A stretch of 64,000 bases of DNA, taken from Neoceratodus forsteri (lineage: Eukaryota > Chordata > Ceratodontiformes > Ceratodontidae). Shown piece after piece: positions 20,876 through 32,224 of this stretch (position 1 is the stretch's first letter; every line of letters starts with the position of its first letter). The translations under genes and the position numbers were made by a program. The DNA lies in contig CM028129.1 in NCBI GenBank assembly GCA_016271365.2, positions 460,178,501 through 460,242,500 of the forward strand, in the 5' to 3' direction. The notes beneath the pieces were generated by a model, which saw only the letters and a program-made list of their open reading frames with translations, searched no databases and had not been told where the DNA came from.

Positions 20876-21769
20876 CAATAGTTCTCAGACTTTGTTACAG
20901 TGAGCCTCCCCAAATCCATGGAAAAGATTTTGAGCCTCCCCAAAAATTGAAATAATCCTGGGCCTCCCAGAGAAAATAACATACTGTACTTTGCTGCACA
21001 CCATACCCATGGCAAATCAAACCTTTGAGTACTTGGCTCACATTCAGTTCTTTGTCTTATACTGACGTGGAGCCTTTGAAAAAGAGCTCAAGTGCTCAAA
21101 GGTGTTATCTGAATAACAAATAAATAAAATAAACAAATACTATTATTCAGCTTATTGTGAACCCCCCAACCAGGCCAACCTACGTACTCTGCTATTTTCA
21201 TTCTTGAACCATTGTCACCCCTTGTTGCAGTACCTTCATGGGTCAGACTACTTTCTCTGTTTCCTCTCTATATAAAACAACCTTTCTACATGCTTTGCCT
21301 TTCCCCATCCTTCCCTGCTCCTAAACAACTTCTCAGGGATTATTTTGCTCCTTCCTGCTATTGCTGTTAGCACTTCTATGCTCAACCCTTGTATTTAGGC
21401 TGTTCTACCATCAGGCTACAAATTGATCAATTACCACCACTCATTATTAGTTTATTGTTTGCATTACTTTGCACTATTGTTCACTGTGTATTTCTTGTTT
21501 GTTTTGCAGTTACCTTTTGAAATGTATTCACTACCTATCCTTCCCTGGATACTCCTGAAATGAGCCTTTCATTCACCTTCCCTTGTCACCTATTAGTAAA
21601 TACATTTAATTCACCTACTATTATCCTCTTTCAGTTTGCATCATCTCTTCACACAAAATATATAAAACTCAAAATTTAAATACAGTACTTTTTCAGACTT
21701 GCTTGAGCCTCCCCTGGAACAGGTTGGGGCCTCCCAAGGGAGACTGGCCTCACCATTTGAGAACCCCTG
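20876..21769. mobile_element. hAT (Charlie-like) non-autonomous insertion, 894 bp
   Basis: The left end CAATAGTTCTCAGACTTTG and the right end, whose reverse complement is CAGGGGTTCTCAAATGG, are versions of the CAGTGGTTCTCAAACTTT terminal repeat of Charlie-type hAT elements. A perfect 8-bp duplication TGGTATTG flanks it (20868-20875 and 21770-21777). No transposase frame is visible. An L2-type 3' stub with a TAAATAAAATAAA tail (about 21060-21140) lies inside. Removing the insert restores the endonuclease reading frame. Confidence 0.88.
21060..21142 (+). mobile_element. L2-type 3' stub inside the hAT insertion
   Basis: The block ACGTGGAGCCTTTGAAAAAG and a following CTCAAAGGTG segment match the conserved L2-type 3' end seen at 20480-20520. 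The tail has AAATAAATAAAATAAA character. It is the third nesting level here. Confidence 0.55.
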
Positions 21770-22109
21770 TGGTATTGCAATATACCTCTCCTCCTCTATT
21801 CAGTTCTCCACAGTACTATCTGTTTCTTCTGCTGCCTATGATCTCCTTGTACTCAAGCTTTCTCTCCCTTTGTCTCTCCTGATCTACATGGCTGACATTT
21901 GCTGCCGCCCTGGCTTATCTACAGTACCATGTCGGCCTCTGAGCTCCTGACTACCATATCTGCTCTTGCCCCTTCTGGTGATCTTCCTGGGTGATTTCAA
22001 GATTAGCTGGCTCTCCCCATCCAGCTCTAATTTCTGTCAAAAGATCGAAACACTGAATCTTACCCAATTCATCACCACCCCAATCCATCTAAATCAGAAA
22101 TTCCAAAAC

Positions 22110-22680
22110 TGGCAGGCCCTGTGGTGCTGAGGGTTGAGGTGCTGGACACCACACCTCGCGTCTCACCAGCGACCCAGGTTCGGGAATGAGCCCGGGAGCT
22201 GGGGGTTGGCAGGGAGGGAGTAGGATTGATCATCCGGAGAACAGCTCTCCTCTCCTGGGTGGGATCCAGGGCATCCCGGTGCAGTGGTGACCTCAGTGAA
22301 GCCAGAGGCATTGTGGCTGCAGGAGCCCAGTGGGGATGCGCTGGCTGACTCCACGGTAGCTCTGTGTTGGTGTCACTGCGGCGCATGCATAGGAGCAAAG
22401 AAAGGAAAAAAATTCACCGTGGCGCCCAAATGATGGCGGCTCGGCACCACTCGGCTTCAGCCTGGGATGTTCCCCTGATCGGGACCCCCCCGGATCCCAT
22501 GGTGGTGGTTGCGTGCCCGCCTCGGTGGATAGTTGTGCAGGACTGAGGAAGGGGTAAGAGCTTGGGGTGTGGGGAAGAGCAAGGGCTTAGAGGTCAGGCT
22601 GGACTGGGGGGGAACCATAGGTAACACCCCCCCAGCCTCATGAGGATCTATAAATAAATAACAAAAAAAAAAAAAAAAAA
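22110..22680 (+). mobile_element. Long poly(A) SINE with 10-bp TSD
   Basis: A 571-bp insert flanked by ATTCCAAAAC (22100-22109 and 22681-22690) and ending in an 18-bp poly(A). The head is tRNA-like: TGGTGCTGAGGGTTGAGG with a GTGCTGGAC segment, and a B-box-like GGTTCGGGAATGAG near 22175-22190. The body is GC-rich with no recognisable LINE-derived tail. Poly(A) and the duplication suggest mobilisation by an L1-type LINE. Family identity is unknown to me. A retroposed non-coding transcript is the alternative if the tRNA-like head is coincidental. Confidence 0.7.
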
Positions 22681-22690
22681 ATTCCAAAAC

Positions 22691-24885
22691 CACTCTCTCC
22701 TGGACTGGGTCCTCACTAGCCATCCTCACTGCTTCATTGATTCTACCTGAGGCACTCAGCAACCACCACATGGTACATTGTGTGTGCAAAATTTACCACC
22801 CCAAATCTCCCTCTGAAGTTAGCCACATCTACTCCTTCCGATCCTTAGACCTATCCTCTCTCCATGCCGGTCTACTACAGTCCCCTATATCCTATGCCAC
22901 TGACGTTAACATAGTCCTTGAATACTTTCACTCCAAATTTGCACAGATTTGGGACCAGCATGCCCCCCCATGTAAAACCACCTTTCCTGGATCTCAGTGG
23001 AACTTCTAGCTTGCCATCATGCTTGTGACCGGGCTTGGGAAACCTACAAGGTCTCCGGTTCCCCGGCTGATTTCAACAGGTATCACACCATGAGAAACTC
23101 TTGCACCAGGGCCACTAGATTAACCTAAGCTGAGTTTTTCTCTTCATCTTTCCAGAGGAACATCAGTCACTCTTCTAAGTTCTGGAAAGTTATTCAGGAC
23201 CTATTCTCTCCTCCAACCCAGTCTGCCCCTACCCACACTCCATGTAGAGACCTCCTCAGTCTCTGACCCCCCCATCTGTGACCTCTGCTTTCAACACTTA
23301 CTCCACCACTTGTTCCTCTGCCCTCCTCTCCTCCCTTCCTCCTTCTAGCTCCCTCCCCATCCTCCTCCCTCCCTCCCCTATTGCCTCTCTTTCATTCTTC
23401 TTTTCACCTGTTTCCCTAGCCTCCTCTCTGAAAGTCCTTCTAGCCCTCAACCCCTTGCAAAGTAGCAGCCCGGACAGGTTTGACTCCAAGCTCTTGCACC
23501 TCTCTTCCCCTGCCATTGCCTCTCATATTGCCTCTTTATTAAGTCTTTCCTTCTCTCTAGCCTCTGTCCCTTTTTCTTGGGAACATGCTACTGCCATCCC
23601 ACTCCACAAAGGTGGCGACTACTCCTAGCCTGGGAATTTATGGATGATATCTCTCCTCCATACCATCTCCAAACTATAAGAGCACATAGTTCTATCCTAG
23701 CTATCCCTCTTCCTTGACTCCTCTTCCTTCTTCACCCCTTTCCAGTCTGGCTTTTGCAAACTACACTCCACTACTTCCTCCCTCCTCTGACTCACAGATT
23801 CCATCCACACAGTTATGGATCAGGGTCTTCCCACTGCCACTATTTTCATTGGTTTAGTGAAAGCCTTTGACACCGTTTCTCACTCACTCCTACTACACAA
23901 GTTAAGACATGCAGGTCTTTCTGTCTCCACCATTCAATGGCTCTGCACCCACCTCATGGATAGATTTCAGTCTGTGAAGTTTGGAGACACCATATCCCTT
24001 CCCCTGCCAGTCACCACCAGTATCCCTCAGGGCTCAGTACTTGCCCTCTCTTACTCTCCATATTTCTAAATGACCTTCCATTTGCCTGCTCTTCTGCATC
24101 CATCCACATGAACGCAGATGACACACCCCTGTTTGTCTCTGGTTCATCTCCTGCAGAGCTGAGATCCAAGCTCCAACCTGATGTTGATTCAGTTCAACAA
24201 TGGTTTCAGTCAAATTAGTTGTCATTAAACACCAAAAAGATGCTCTCTATGTGCTTTGGCACCAGACCTAGCCTTTCTAAAGTCCCATCCCTCCCTTCCT
24301 TCCTTCCACACCTTAGATGGAGTCCCAATTAATGACATTCCTGCCTTCAAGTACCCTAGTGTCTGGCTTGACCGCCACCTCCATTTCTCCCAGCACATTG
24401 ACACCATTAATAAAAAGCTGCACCCTAAATTTGGTGCACTGTACAGGCATAAAAGCTTCATCCCTCTCCTTGCCCGCCGAGTCACCCTAACCAAGATGAT
24501 TCTCCACATGTTTGATTACAGAGATATAGTCTATTGTGGTGCCCCTAAAATTGTCTTGGCCAGACTGGATCTCTTCTTCCACTCCATCCACTGCTTTGCT
24601 CTTAACTCCCCTTCCCTCACCCACCACTGTACTCTCTACTCTGCTCTCCCTCTTCTCTCTCTGGATGATGACTGTCTGTCCCACTCTGCCTCCTTCACTT
24701 CCAATTTCTGGTTTTCCTTCCTACCCCCCTATCTTGACTCCCTACTCTCACCCTCCACCCACATCTCTACTCCCTCTGAAGCTCTGGTTTCGCTCCCTTA
24801 CCGTGAAACTCTTGCTGGGCAATCAGCCTTCTCTTTCCGCTTTCCTAAACTCTGGAACTCTCTCTCTCCCTAAACATTCGCTCTG
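22691..24885 (+). pseudogene. L2-type ORF2, linker, RT and C-terminus (broken)
   Basis: After the SINE the linker resumes (NHSLLDWVLTS) and shows RAWETYKVSGSPADFNRYH and FWKVIQDLF near 23030-23205. RT motifs follow in order: GFCKLHSTT near 23753-23779, FIGLVKAFDTVSHSLLLHKL near 23845-23904, IPQGSVL near 24022-24042, and the active site HMNADDT near 24109-24129 with both Asp present. The C-terminal part (PSVWLDRHLHFSQHID, then RVTLTKMILHMFDY) is open for 205 codons at 24256-24873. At least four frame changes and several stops occur upstream. Confidence 0.82.
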
Positions 24886-25400
24886 ACTCCTCTAAACCAT
24901 CCCTACTCTCTCTCCTCTCTCTCCTCCACTCCCACACCTCTCCCTCCTGTCACTGCCCTCAACATGCCAATGACATTTCTTATGTCTTCCTGCTTCTATT
25001 TCTTATATGTCAGTCCCTGTATTCGATTTAATTGTCTTATGGCTCTTATAATCCCAATTCATTACTTATGATGTTTTTTTGGCCTTCTGCTTAGATCCCC
25101 AGGTACCTGAACTGCTGTTAAAGTGTAATTATTGTATATACTGTCTTGTAAAGTGTAAATATTATTTTTATACCTTCATTATTTACCTACTTTGTTCTCA
25201 TATTACTATCTTTATATTGTCATACACAGCTGTTCTCATTATATTCTCTGTATTTTTGCTTTCATGCAAATGTATATATTGTTGTATTTTGTCTGCATAT
25301 GCATCTCCCCATCCCTCCAGGACACATCTGGAAATGAGCTATTTGAGCTCAGTATATTTTTTCCCTGGTGAAACACTTTAAATGAATAAATAACTAAATC
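24886..25400 (+). other. L2-type LINE 3' UTR and tail
   Basis: About 500 bases of T-rich untranslated sequence ending with a GAAATGAGC block near 25332-25340 and a short A/T-rich tail near 25380-25400. Confidence 0.6.
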
Positions 25401-25689
25401 AATGAGCATATAGCAGCAATGATTGATGTATGTATTGGCAGAATACAGAAATAGAGAGTTCAACTGGCTCTACCATGAAAATATGAGAGACATTGTTTGT
25501 GGTTTGGGAGGGAAGGGAGGATGGGGCTATGTCTGAAAGAGAACACAGCCTTTTTTTTATTTCAGCATATACATAGCACAGTAATTATGTATAGCAGTAC
25601 AAGTTAGCTTAGTCAGCTGTACATATTGGGAGACAGAAACAGAATGTAAAACAGAGTACAATTCCAGCCAGTAGACACAAGAGGTTCTG
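25401..25689. other. Unassigned sequence with possible LINE 3' stub
   Basis: Mostly unrecognised. At 25552-25570 a T-run followed by ATTTCAGCATATAC could be a minus-strand LINE tail; the evidence is weak. Confidence 0.3.
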
Positions 25690-26231
25690 TTAGATTCACA
25701 GCAGGAAGGTCATGTCAAACAAATCTAATAGTTTTTTTTTTGATTGGGTGACTAGGGAACTTAATCAGGGAGGGGTGGTAGACATTGTCTCAAACACACC
25801 CCGTAGGTTAGGTCCTCTGCTCACACAGTGCCAAACCTCAAAGTGTAATATGTGAACAGGAGACAAACAGGGTAACCCGCCTGTCTGTTTTGTGTCCAAA
25901 TCACCTACTAGCTTCGAGTCCTGGGATCAAATATGAACTCTTTCTCACTGGCACACTCAGTTAACAGGCTCAGATATCACACTGTCTTCGGGGGATGCAG
26001 TGCAATACTTCACCCAGTGGGCACCAGCCTGGTTCACAATTTTACCCTTTTGACTCAATTTGAGACCTAGGTATATTCTTACCTTAGCAAGATAGTAACA
26101 CACTTTTAAGCCCTTAACAGTTTGTGTTAGATCTTACCCAATACTGTTTCAGCCTTCACATGCAAAAGAAACTGGGAAAGGCACAGGCAGAATTTGAAGA
26201 AAAATAATGTTTACTAAAAAGTTAAAATAGA

Positions 26232-27589
26232 ACTCTCAATGTGTACACCCCAATTTGATTGGAAATAGAGAGAAATTTAGTGAATGGATCACAAATTTCC
26301 CTTCCTGCAACAATGTACTTGTCCCATTCCCAACTCCCTCACCATCTGAAGAACACCCCAATTGGTTGGTCCATAAGAGTTTTACAACAAATTCAAACTC
26401 ATTTGATGAAAAATTAGCACCACTCACCCACCCAACCCATCTTATATAACCCTTACTTTCAAATAGGCCACAGAACTATCCCAGTTTTATTCCTCCACCA
26501 GCTGATGGATTGTACCCTTGCCACTTTCCTGCTAGAAGATGATCAGGTCACTTTTCCCTTCCTCCAACTCCGATTGCAACTTAGGCACAGGGATATTTTT
26601 AAATACTTGCAGATTAAAAATGCAGCCCTTTCTTTTATGGGGCTTAAGCCCTGGACCCCTTCTCCAGCATAGGATTTTTCCTCTTTACTTTAGATGGTGA
26701 AGCAATCGCATACAGTATCCAAAGTTTATAAGTATCTACAAACCTCAGACACATCTCTCCCCTCTGGAATTTGTTATTACTGGACCCAGGAATTATCCCT
26801 CCCAGCAGAGCCTTCCTTCTGGCAAAAGGTTTGGAAAACTGCCTATAAGTATATTAAGTAAGATAGGCTCTGTTTGATCCATTTCAACATTATGCATCAT
26901 CTGTACTACACCCCTATTCAATTGTATAGGATGGGTAAATTTGGATCCCCCTTTTGTACACATTGTAGTGGTGCTCCTGGATCTTTATACAATCTCCTAT
27001 GGAGTTGCCCGAAATCACAGCTTTATTGGAAATCTATAAAACAGGCCCTAGACCCTTTGTTAGACCTTGAACCCCTGTGAACTATAGAATGTTGCCTTCT
27101 ATCAATGTTTCCATCTGGGACTTCCAGGATTAGGAAGGCTCACATTGCATTGGTGGCTGACACAGCAAAGCTGATAATGCTAAGGCACTGGAAAGAAGAT
27201 ATGCTCCCTCCAGTGCTGGAATGGTATCGAGAAGCTCTACTGGCAATCCAGCTGGAGAAGCACATTGCAAACATGCAGCATAGGCCCCACTCCTCCCAGT
27301 CTATCTGGGAGCCCCTCTTAGCCCTGCTTTCCCCTTGGCAACCCTACATTTTTGGACTTGATTATCATTTTGACCCAGGATATTTCTTTCTTCCTACTCC
27401 CTCAGGTACTGGTGCAGAACATGGGGTTGGGGGGTAAAGGGACAAGGGGTTCATGGTTTGTTTTGTATCTGTTTTTGTGTAATGTGTTCTATGTTGTGTT
27501 TCTGACTGTTCTGTGCAGCTCTAGCCAATTTCAAAGCTAATCATGTACTTGTTTTACTGCACAAAATGCAATAAAGTATATTGAATTAA
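26232..27589 (+). mobile_element. 5'-truncated L1/Tx1-type LINE inside the LTR
   Basis: Contains the C-terminal part of an L1-type ORF2: QLRLQLRHRDIFKYLQIKNA near 26563-26622, then FCTHCSGAPGSLYNLLWSCP near 26954-27013 with the usual Cys/His pattern. An AATAAA (27570-27575) and a short A-rich tail follow. It is flanked by a 16-bp duplication with one mismatch, AAAAAGTTAAAATAGA (26216-26231) and AAAAAGTAAAAATAGA (27590-27605). The frame is broken by several stops. Confidence 0.87.
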
Positions 27590-28039
27590 AAAAAGTAAAA
27601 ATAGATAAAATACAAAACGCAGAACATATAAAATTGGGTTTACAGTCTTTTAAAGTAAATGGATAATTATACCGAAACAATGCCTTATTACTGAATTTCT
27701 ACTACCCTATGTTTCAAGTAATAAACAGATGGTTGAATTTACCCAAAGTGCTGTGAGAGGTTGTCAGGAGTCCTACCTCAAAAACAGAGGCAAAATGCAC
27801 AAAGCCAAAAATCAAATGCCATGCTTTTTTCCCAGCTGGCTGGTGATATATTTCTTTCAAACTCCTCCTCTCTGATGACACAGCTCCCAGATACTGTCTG
27901 TGAGGTGACTCAAACCTGAGAACTTGAATTAATTTATCAGTCACATGTCTCAGCCCACTGCTAAAACATTCCAAAAATATATGTATCTTTCTTCTTAATT
28001 AGTGAGGCTTTATGACAAATAGAATTATCCCTTTGATCT

Positions 28040-29850
28040 CTCCACAAGCTTCCTGGCCTTCAAAGTATGGGGGAGCTGCATCATACATTGGAGGAGATGG
28101 TGAAACTGAGGGGGAGGGACCCTTGCCGATCACCGGATCTGGGGAGAGGATGGGCCATCACTGGCAGGAGGGGGGAAGCAAGGCAGGGGGACAAGGTAGC
28201 AGAGGTGGAAATCATGGCAGAGAGAGTGAAGGAAGCCCTTAGGTCCCTTAAGATGAAGAAAGCACCGGGGCCAGATAAATTATTTCCCAGAGTGCTGAAG
28301 AAACTGGTGGATGTCCTGGCGAAAACACTGGTGGAGCCTATCAGCATCTCTCTGAGGACAGGGTGGGTGCCCCAGGACTGGAAGGTGGTGCATATAGTGC
28401 CTATCCACAAGGGGGGATCAAGAGAGGTGGCAGGGAACTACAGAGCCATCAGCCTGACATCGGTGGTGGGCAAAGTGATGGAGGGCATAGTCTAGGAGAG
28501 GCTGGGGGGACCTGGAAAAGTCAGGGTGCCTGGATGATAGACAGCATGGATTCATCCCAGGAAATCGTGTCAGACAAACCTTGTGGAGTTCTATGACTGG
28601 GTGACGAGAGCCTTGGACCTAGGTAGACAGGTGGACATCCTCTATCTTGACTTCAGCAAGGCATTTGACTCTGTTCCTCATGGGGGCCTGTTGAATAAGA
28701 TGGGAGAAATGGGGGTGGGGAACCAGATGATCAGATGGATAGGCAATTGGCTCCAGGACTGGAAGGTCGTGGTTGGAGGGATAATCTCATCCCCAAGGAG
28801 GGCCATTAGTGAGGTCCATCAGGGATCAGTCCTTGGGCCCCTCCTGTTCAATGCCTATGTCTCTGACATAAGGAAGGGTATCAGGAGTGAGATGAGTCTC
28901 TTTGTGGATGACTCAAAACTGGGGGCGTGGTGGATGGGGAGGAGGGAAGGGTGGCCCTACAGAGGGACCTGGAGGCTCTGGAAAGGTGGTCTAGAAAGTG
29001 GAAGCTGAGGTTTAATGCAGAGAAATGCAAGGTACTGCATCTGGGAGCCAGAAACCTGGGCTGAGAGTACACCTGGGGGGGAATGCTACAAGTCTCAATG
29101 GCTGAGAGGGACTTGGGGGTGGTGGTGGATGTCAAGATGAACAACTCTGAGACTTGTAGGAGGGCAGTGGCCAAGGCCAACAGGATGCTGGGATGCATCG
29201 CTAGGGGCATCACCTCCAGAAGGAGGGGAGTGATACTCCCCCTGTATAACTGCTTAGTGAGGCCACACCTTGAGTACTGCATGCAGTTTTGCAGGCCACA
29301 CTTAAAGAGGGACATTGAACTCCTGGAGAGGGTCCAGAAGAGGGCAACCAAAATGATCTGGGGCTTGGGGGACAGGGCCTATGGGGTGAGGCTCGAAGAG
29401 CTAAATATGTACACATTGGAAGAGAGAAGAGACTGGCAGGACATGATAGAGGTCTTCAAGTACATGAAGGGGTTAAATAGGGAAGAAGCAGTCAAGGTGC
29501 TTTGAAGAAGGGGGCAACTAGAGGGCATGGGTGGAAGCTGGGGGGAGATTCAGGAGAGAAAGGAGGGGGTACTACTTCACTGAGAGAGTGGTGGAGCCAT
29601 GGAATGTGCTGCCCAGGGAGCTGGTGGAGGCAGAGACAGTGGAGAGGTTCAAGAGGGGGTGGGACAGGTACAGGGGAAGGGTTCTGAATGCAAAGTCCTG
29701 TGCAGTGGGAATATCTGGGACTGGGAAGGGAGAAGCCAGAGAGGATGAAGGGGGCAGCAAGGTCAGCTCCCAGGGTGGGGGCTGACCAAACGAGCAGACA
29801 CGAAAGACCATTAGGCCTATTCTGCTGTCATTTTAGTATGTTAGTAGTAA
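28040..29850 (+). mobile_element. CR1-type LINE (+) nested in the solo LTR
   Basis: Encodes most of a CR1 RT: KKAPGPDKLFPRVLKKL near 28255-28310, LTSVVGKVMEGIV near 28459-28495, LYLDFSKAFDSVPHGGLLNK near 28640-28700, [12 protein letters not shown] near 28818-28853, and an FVDDSK active site near 28900-28917 (usually FADDTK; both Asp kept). A C-terminal block (ERVVEPWNVLPRELVEAETV) is at 29582-29644. Frameshifts occur near 28500, 29010 and 29510. The 3' end near 29845 adjoins the resumed LTR at 29853. The left boundary is estimated to about 30 bp. Confidence 0.85.
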
Positions 29851-30070
29851 TTGCAGTTTTACAAGCTAACAGGAACCAGTTAAAATGGCTTTTTCCTCAG
29901 AGGCCATAAAATGCATACTTTGTCCCTGTAGTTTCAAAGTAGAGACTTAGTTTATGACTGTTATAACCTGGCATGAAGGAAGTCCTGAAACTATGTGTCT
30001 GAACAGAGAAGGAAGCTAGCCATCTAGCAACTGCAGTTACTGTATTGGGGTCAAAAGGTAAGGTTTCTTA

Positions 30071-31774
30071 AAAAACTGTTGGCTGCCCTTTCCCTAAGCA
30101 GACATTCAAATAAACAAATATTTATTTCACAAATATGAATATAACTAGCAGAGGGTTAATCACATTACAGACATTGCCTACTTAGATTCCAGCAAAGCTT
30201 CAACACCGTCCCACATAGAAGGCTGATTAACAAGATGGGTAGTCTGGGCATAGAAGACAAGGTGGTGAACTGGGTTAGGAACTGGTTAACAGACAGGAGA
30301 CAGATGGTGGTGGTAAATGGGGTACAATCTGGGGAGAAGGGGGTGACCAGTGGGGTACCACAGGGATCAGTACTAGGACCATTACTATTCAATGTCTTCA
30401 TTAGTGACATTGCAGGGGGCTGGAAGGAAAGGTCTGCCTGTTTACAGATGACACCAAGATCTGCAACAGGGTGGATACTCCAGAAGGGGTACAGAAAATG
30501 AAGAGGGACCTGGAGAAACTTGAAAGATGGTTGGAGATGTGGCAACTGAGGTTCAATGTAAAGAAGAACAAAATAATGCACCTGGGTAGAGGGAACCCTG
30601 GGGAGACTTACAGGTTGGGGGGGAGCTGACTGTCACCAAAGAGGAATGGGACCTAGGGGTTATCGTCTCTGATGACCTTAAGATGTCAATGCAGTGTATA
30701 AAGGTGGCAAGGAGGGCCAGTGACATGCTGGGGTGTATAGGCAGGGGTGTCACTAGCAGGAGGTGGGAGGTGGTGATGCCATTGTATAAAACATTGGTAA
30801 GGCCTCACCTGGAGTACTGCATGCAGTTCTGGAGACCACACCTGCACAAGGACATAGATAAGGTGGAAACTATCCAGAGAATGGCAACAAAGATGGTATA
30901 GGGCTTACACCACAAAACATAAAAACTGTTGGCTGCCCTTTCCCTAAGCAGACATTCAAAGAAACATATATTTATTTCACAAATATAAATATAGCTAGCA
31001 GAGGGTTAATCACATTACAGACATTGCCTACTTAGATTTCAGCAAAGCCTTCAACACCGTCCCACATAGAAGGCTGATTAACAAGATGGGTAGTTTGGGC
31101 ATAGAAGACAAGGTGGTGAACTGGGTTAGGAACTGGTTAACAGACGGTAGACAGATGGTGGTGGTAAATGGGGTACAATCTGGGGAGAGAGGGTGACCAG
31201 TGGGGTACCACGGGGATCAGTACTAGGGCAAGTACTATTCAATGTCTTCATTAGTGACATTGCAGAGGGACTGGAAGGAAAGGTCTGCTTGTTTGCAGAT
31301 GACACCAAGATCTGAAGCAGGGTGGATACTCCAGAAGGGGTGCAGAAAATGAAGAGAGACCTGGAGAAGCTTGAAAGATGGTCAGAGATGTGGCAACTGA
31401 GGTTCAATGTAAAGAAGTACAAAATAATGCACCCAGGTAGAGGGAACCCTGGGGAGAGCTACAGGTTGTGGGGGAGGAGCTGACTGTCACTGAAGAGGAA
31501 AGAAACCTAGGGGTTATCATCTCTGATGACCTTAAGGTGTCAAAGCAGTGTACAAAGGTGACAGGGAGGGCTAGTGGCATGTTGGGATGTATAGGCAGGG
31601 GTGTCACTAGTAGGAGGCGGGAGGTAGTGATGCCATTGTATAAAACATTGATAAGGCCTTACCTGGAGTACTGCATGCAGTTCTGTAGACCACACCTGCG
31701 CAAGGACATAGATTAGGTGGAGACTATCCAGAGAAGGGCAACAAAGATGGTACAGGGCTTACACCACAGAACAT
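30071..31774 (+). repeat. Tandem duplication, two 850-bp copies
   Basis: Copy 1 (30071-30920) and copy 2 (30921-31774) start with the same AAAAACTGTTGGCTGCCC in the LTR tail and end at ACACCACARAACAT inside the CR1 RT. Each contains the LTR end, the GACAT duplication and about 750 bp of RT. Only copy 1 has the natural left flank and only copy 2 the natural right flank, so this is one tandem duplication after the LTR inserted. The copies differ by scattered substitutions and 1-bp indels, so it is not recent. Confidence 0.93.
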
Positions 31775-32215
31775 ATGAGGAGAGACTAAGGGACCTCAAT
31801 ATGTACTCACTAGAGGAGAGGATACAGCGGGGGGCACGATTGAAACTTTCAAGTACTTCAAGGTGATAAACAAGGTGCAGGCAGGGGATCTTTTCCTATG
31901 TAGAAAAAGTACTAGAACAAGAGGGTATGATATGAAATTGGAAGGGGGTAAATTAAGAGGTAATGTGAGGAAGTTTTTCTACACAGAAAGGGTAATCGAC
32001 ACTTGGAATAGTCTGCCACAGGAGGTAGTGGGGGCAAGCACAGTGGAAGGGTTTAAGCATGCTTGGGACAGGCACAAGGGAAGCCTGAGAAGGGAGGGAG
32101 TGATGAAAGCCATTGATCACATAGGGTCAGAGGCCACATACAATGCATAGGGCCTAAAGGAAGACTGGATGGGCCTAGTGGTCTTTATCAGCTGACAATT
32201 TCTGTTTCAATGTTT
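30170..32215 (+). pseudogene. CR1-type ORF2 RT, partly duplicated (broken)
   Basis: Copy 1 shows [12 protein letters not shown] near 30215-30250, [19 protein letters not shown] near 30357-30411 and an active site LFTDDTK near 30438 (frame-shifted from the block before it). Copy 2 repeats these with RGSVLGQ and FADDTK near 31291-31311. Only copy 2 continues into the C-terminal region: TRGYDMKLEGGKLRGN near 31918-31965, then FFYTERVIDTWNSLPQEVVG near 31975-32034. CR1 RT primes on nicked DNA and recognises the RNA 3' end. Stops and shifts in both copies exclude function. Confidence 0.85.
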
Positions 32216-32224
32216 CTAGAGGTT

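Larger units (their letters stand above)
20616..22109 (+). pseudogene. L2-type ORF2 N-terminus with degenerate 2A-like motif, and endonuclease
   Basis: The first codons after ATG 20616 read MASDVELNPALSMS. This resembles the 2A-like signature D-V/I-E-x-N-P-G-P, with G-P replaced by A-L. 2A-like sequences that cause ribosome skipping are known at this position in several APE-type LINE clades. The endonuclease follows in shifting frames: SLLSKIDLLQPLI near 20710-20750, SESWL near 20777-20791, and GDGIAIYL spanning the hAT insertion site (20862-20875 plus 21778-21788). A GDFKISW block, the counterpart of GDFN, is near 21990-22010. Frameshifts separate the blocks. Confidence 0.75.
20580..25400 (+). 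mobile_element. L2-clade LINE with two nested insertions
   Basis: A non-LTR element readable from near the start of ORF2 to its 3' tail. It contains an endonuclease (20616-22109), linker (22691-23270), RT (23278-24250), C-terminal region (24256-24885) and a 3' UTR ending in an AAATGAATAAATAACTAAAT tail near 25380-25400. It is interrupted by a hAT-type insert (20876-21769) and a SINE (22110-22680), and the frame resumes after each. It belongs to the CR1/L2/Rex1 superclade by its motifs; I favour L2. Numerous frameshifts and stops mean it is inactive. Confidence 0.85.
25786..30169 (-). mobile_element. Solo LTR of a Gmr1-like element, broken by two nested LINEs
   Basis: Starts TGTCTCAAAC at 25786 and ends ATTACA at 30169, with a perfect 5-bp duplication GACAT (25781-25785, 30170-30174). 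Its three pieces (25786-26231, 27606-about 28040, 29853-30169; about 1.2 kb in total) align with the 1144-bp LTR at 59340-60483. Shared blocks include the GGTTAGGxCCTCTG start, CTGTCTGTTTTGTG, TAAAATACAAA, and GCAGTTTT...AACCAGTT...CCTxAG. Similarity at the right end is weaker but present. The order and spacing of the pieces make a single LTR with two later insertions the simplest reading. Confidence 0.82.
25690..32215 (+). mobile_element. CR1-type LINE (+) split by a solo LTR
   Basis: The RT frame begins near 25690 (FTAGRSCQTNL, then DWVTRELNQGGVVDI), is cut at 25785 by a solo LTR, and resumes at 30170 exactly where it stopped: the 5-bp duplication GACAT encodes the shared Asp-Ile. It continues through the RT and C-terminal region to a 3' end near 32215 with a TTTCTGTTTCAATGTTTCTA block, a diverged version of the CR1 tail repeats. 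The 5' side is truncated near 25690. A tandem duplication (30071-30920 and 30921-31774) copies part of the RT and LTR end. Confidence 0.88.
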
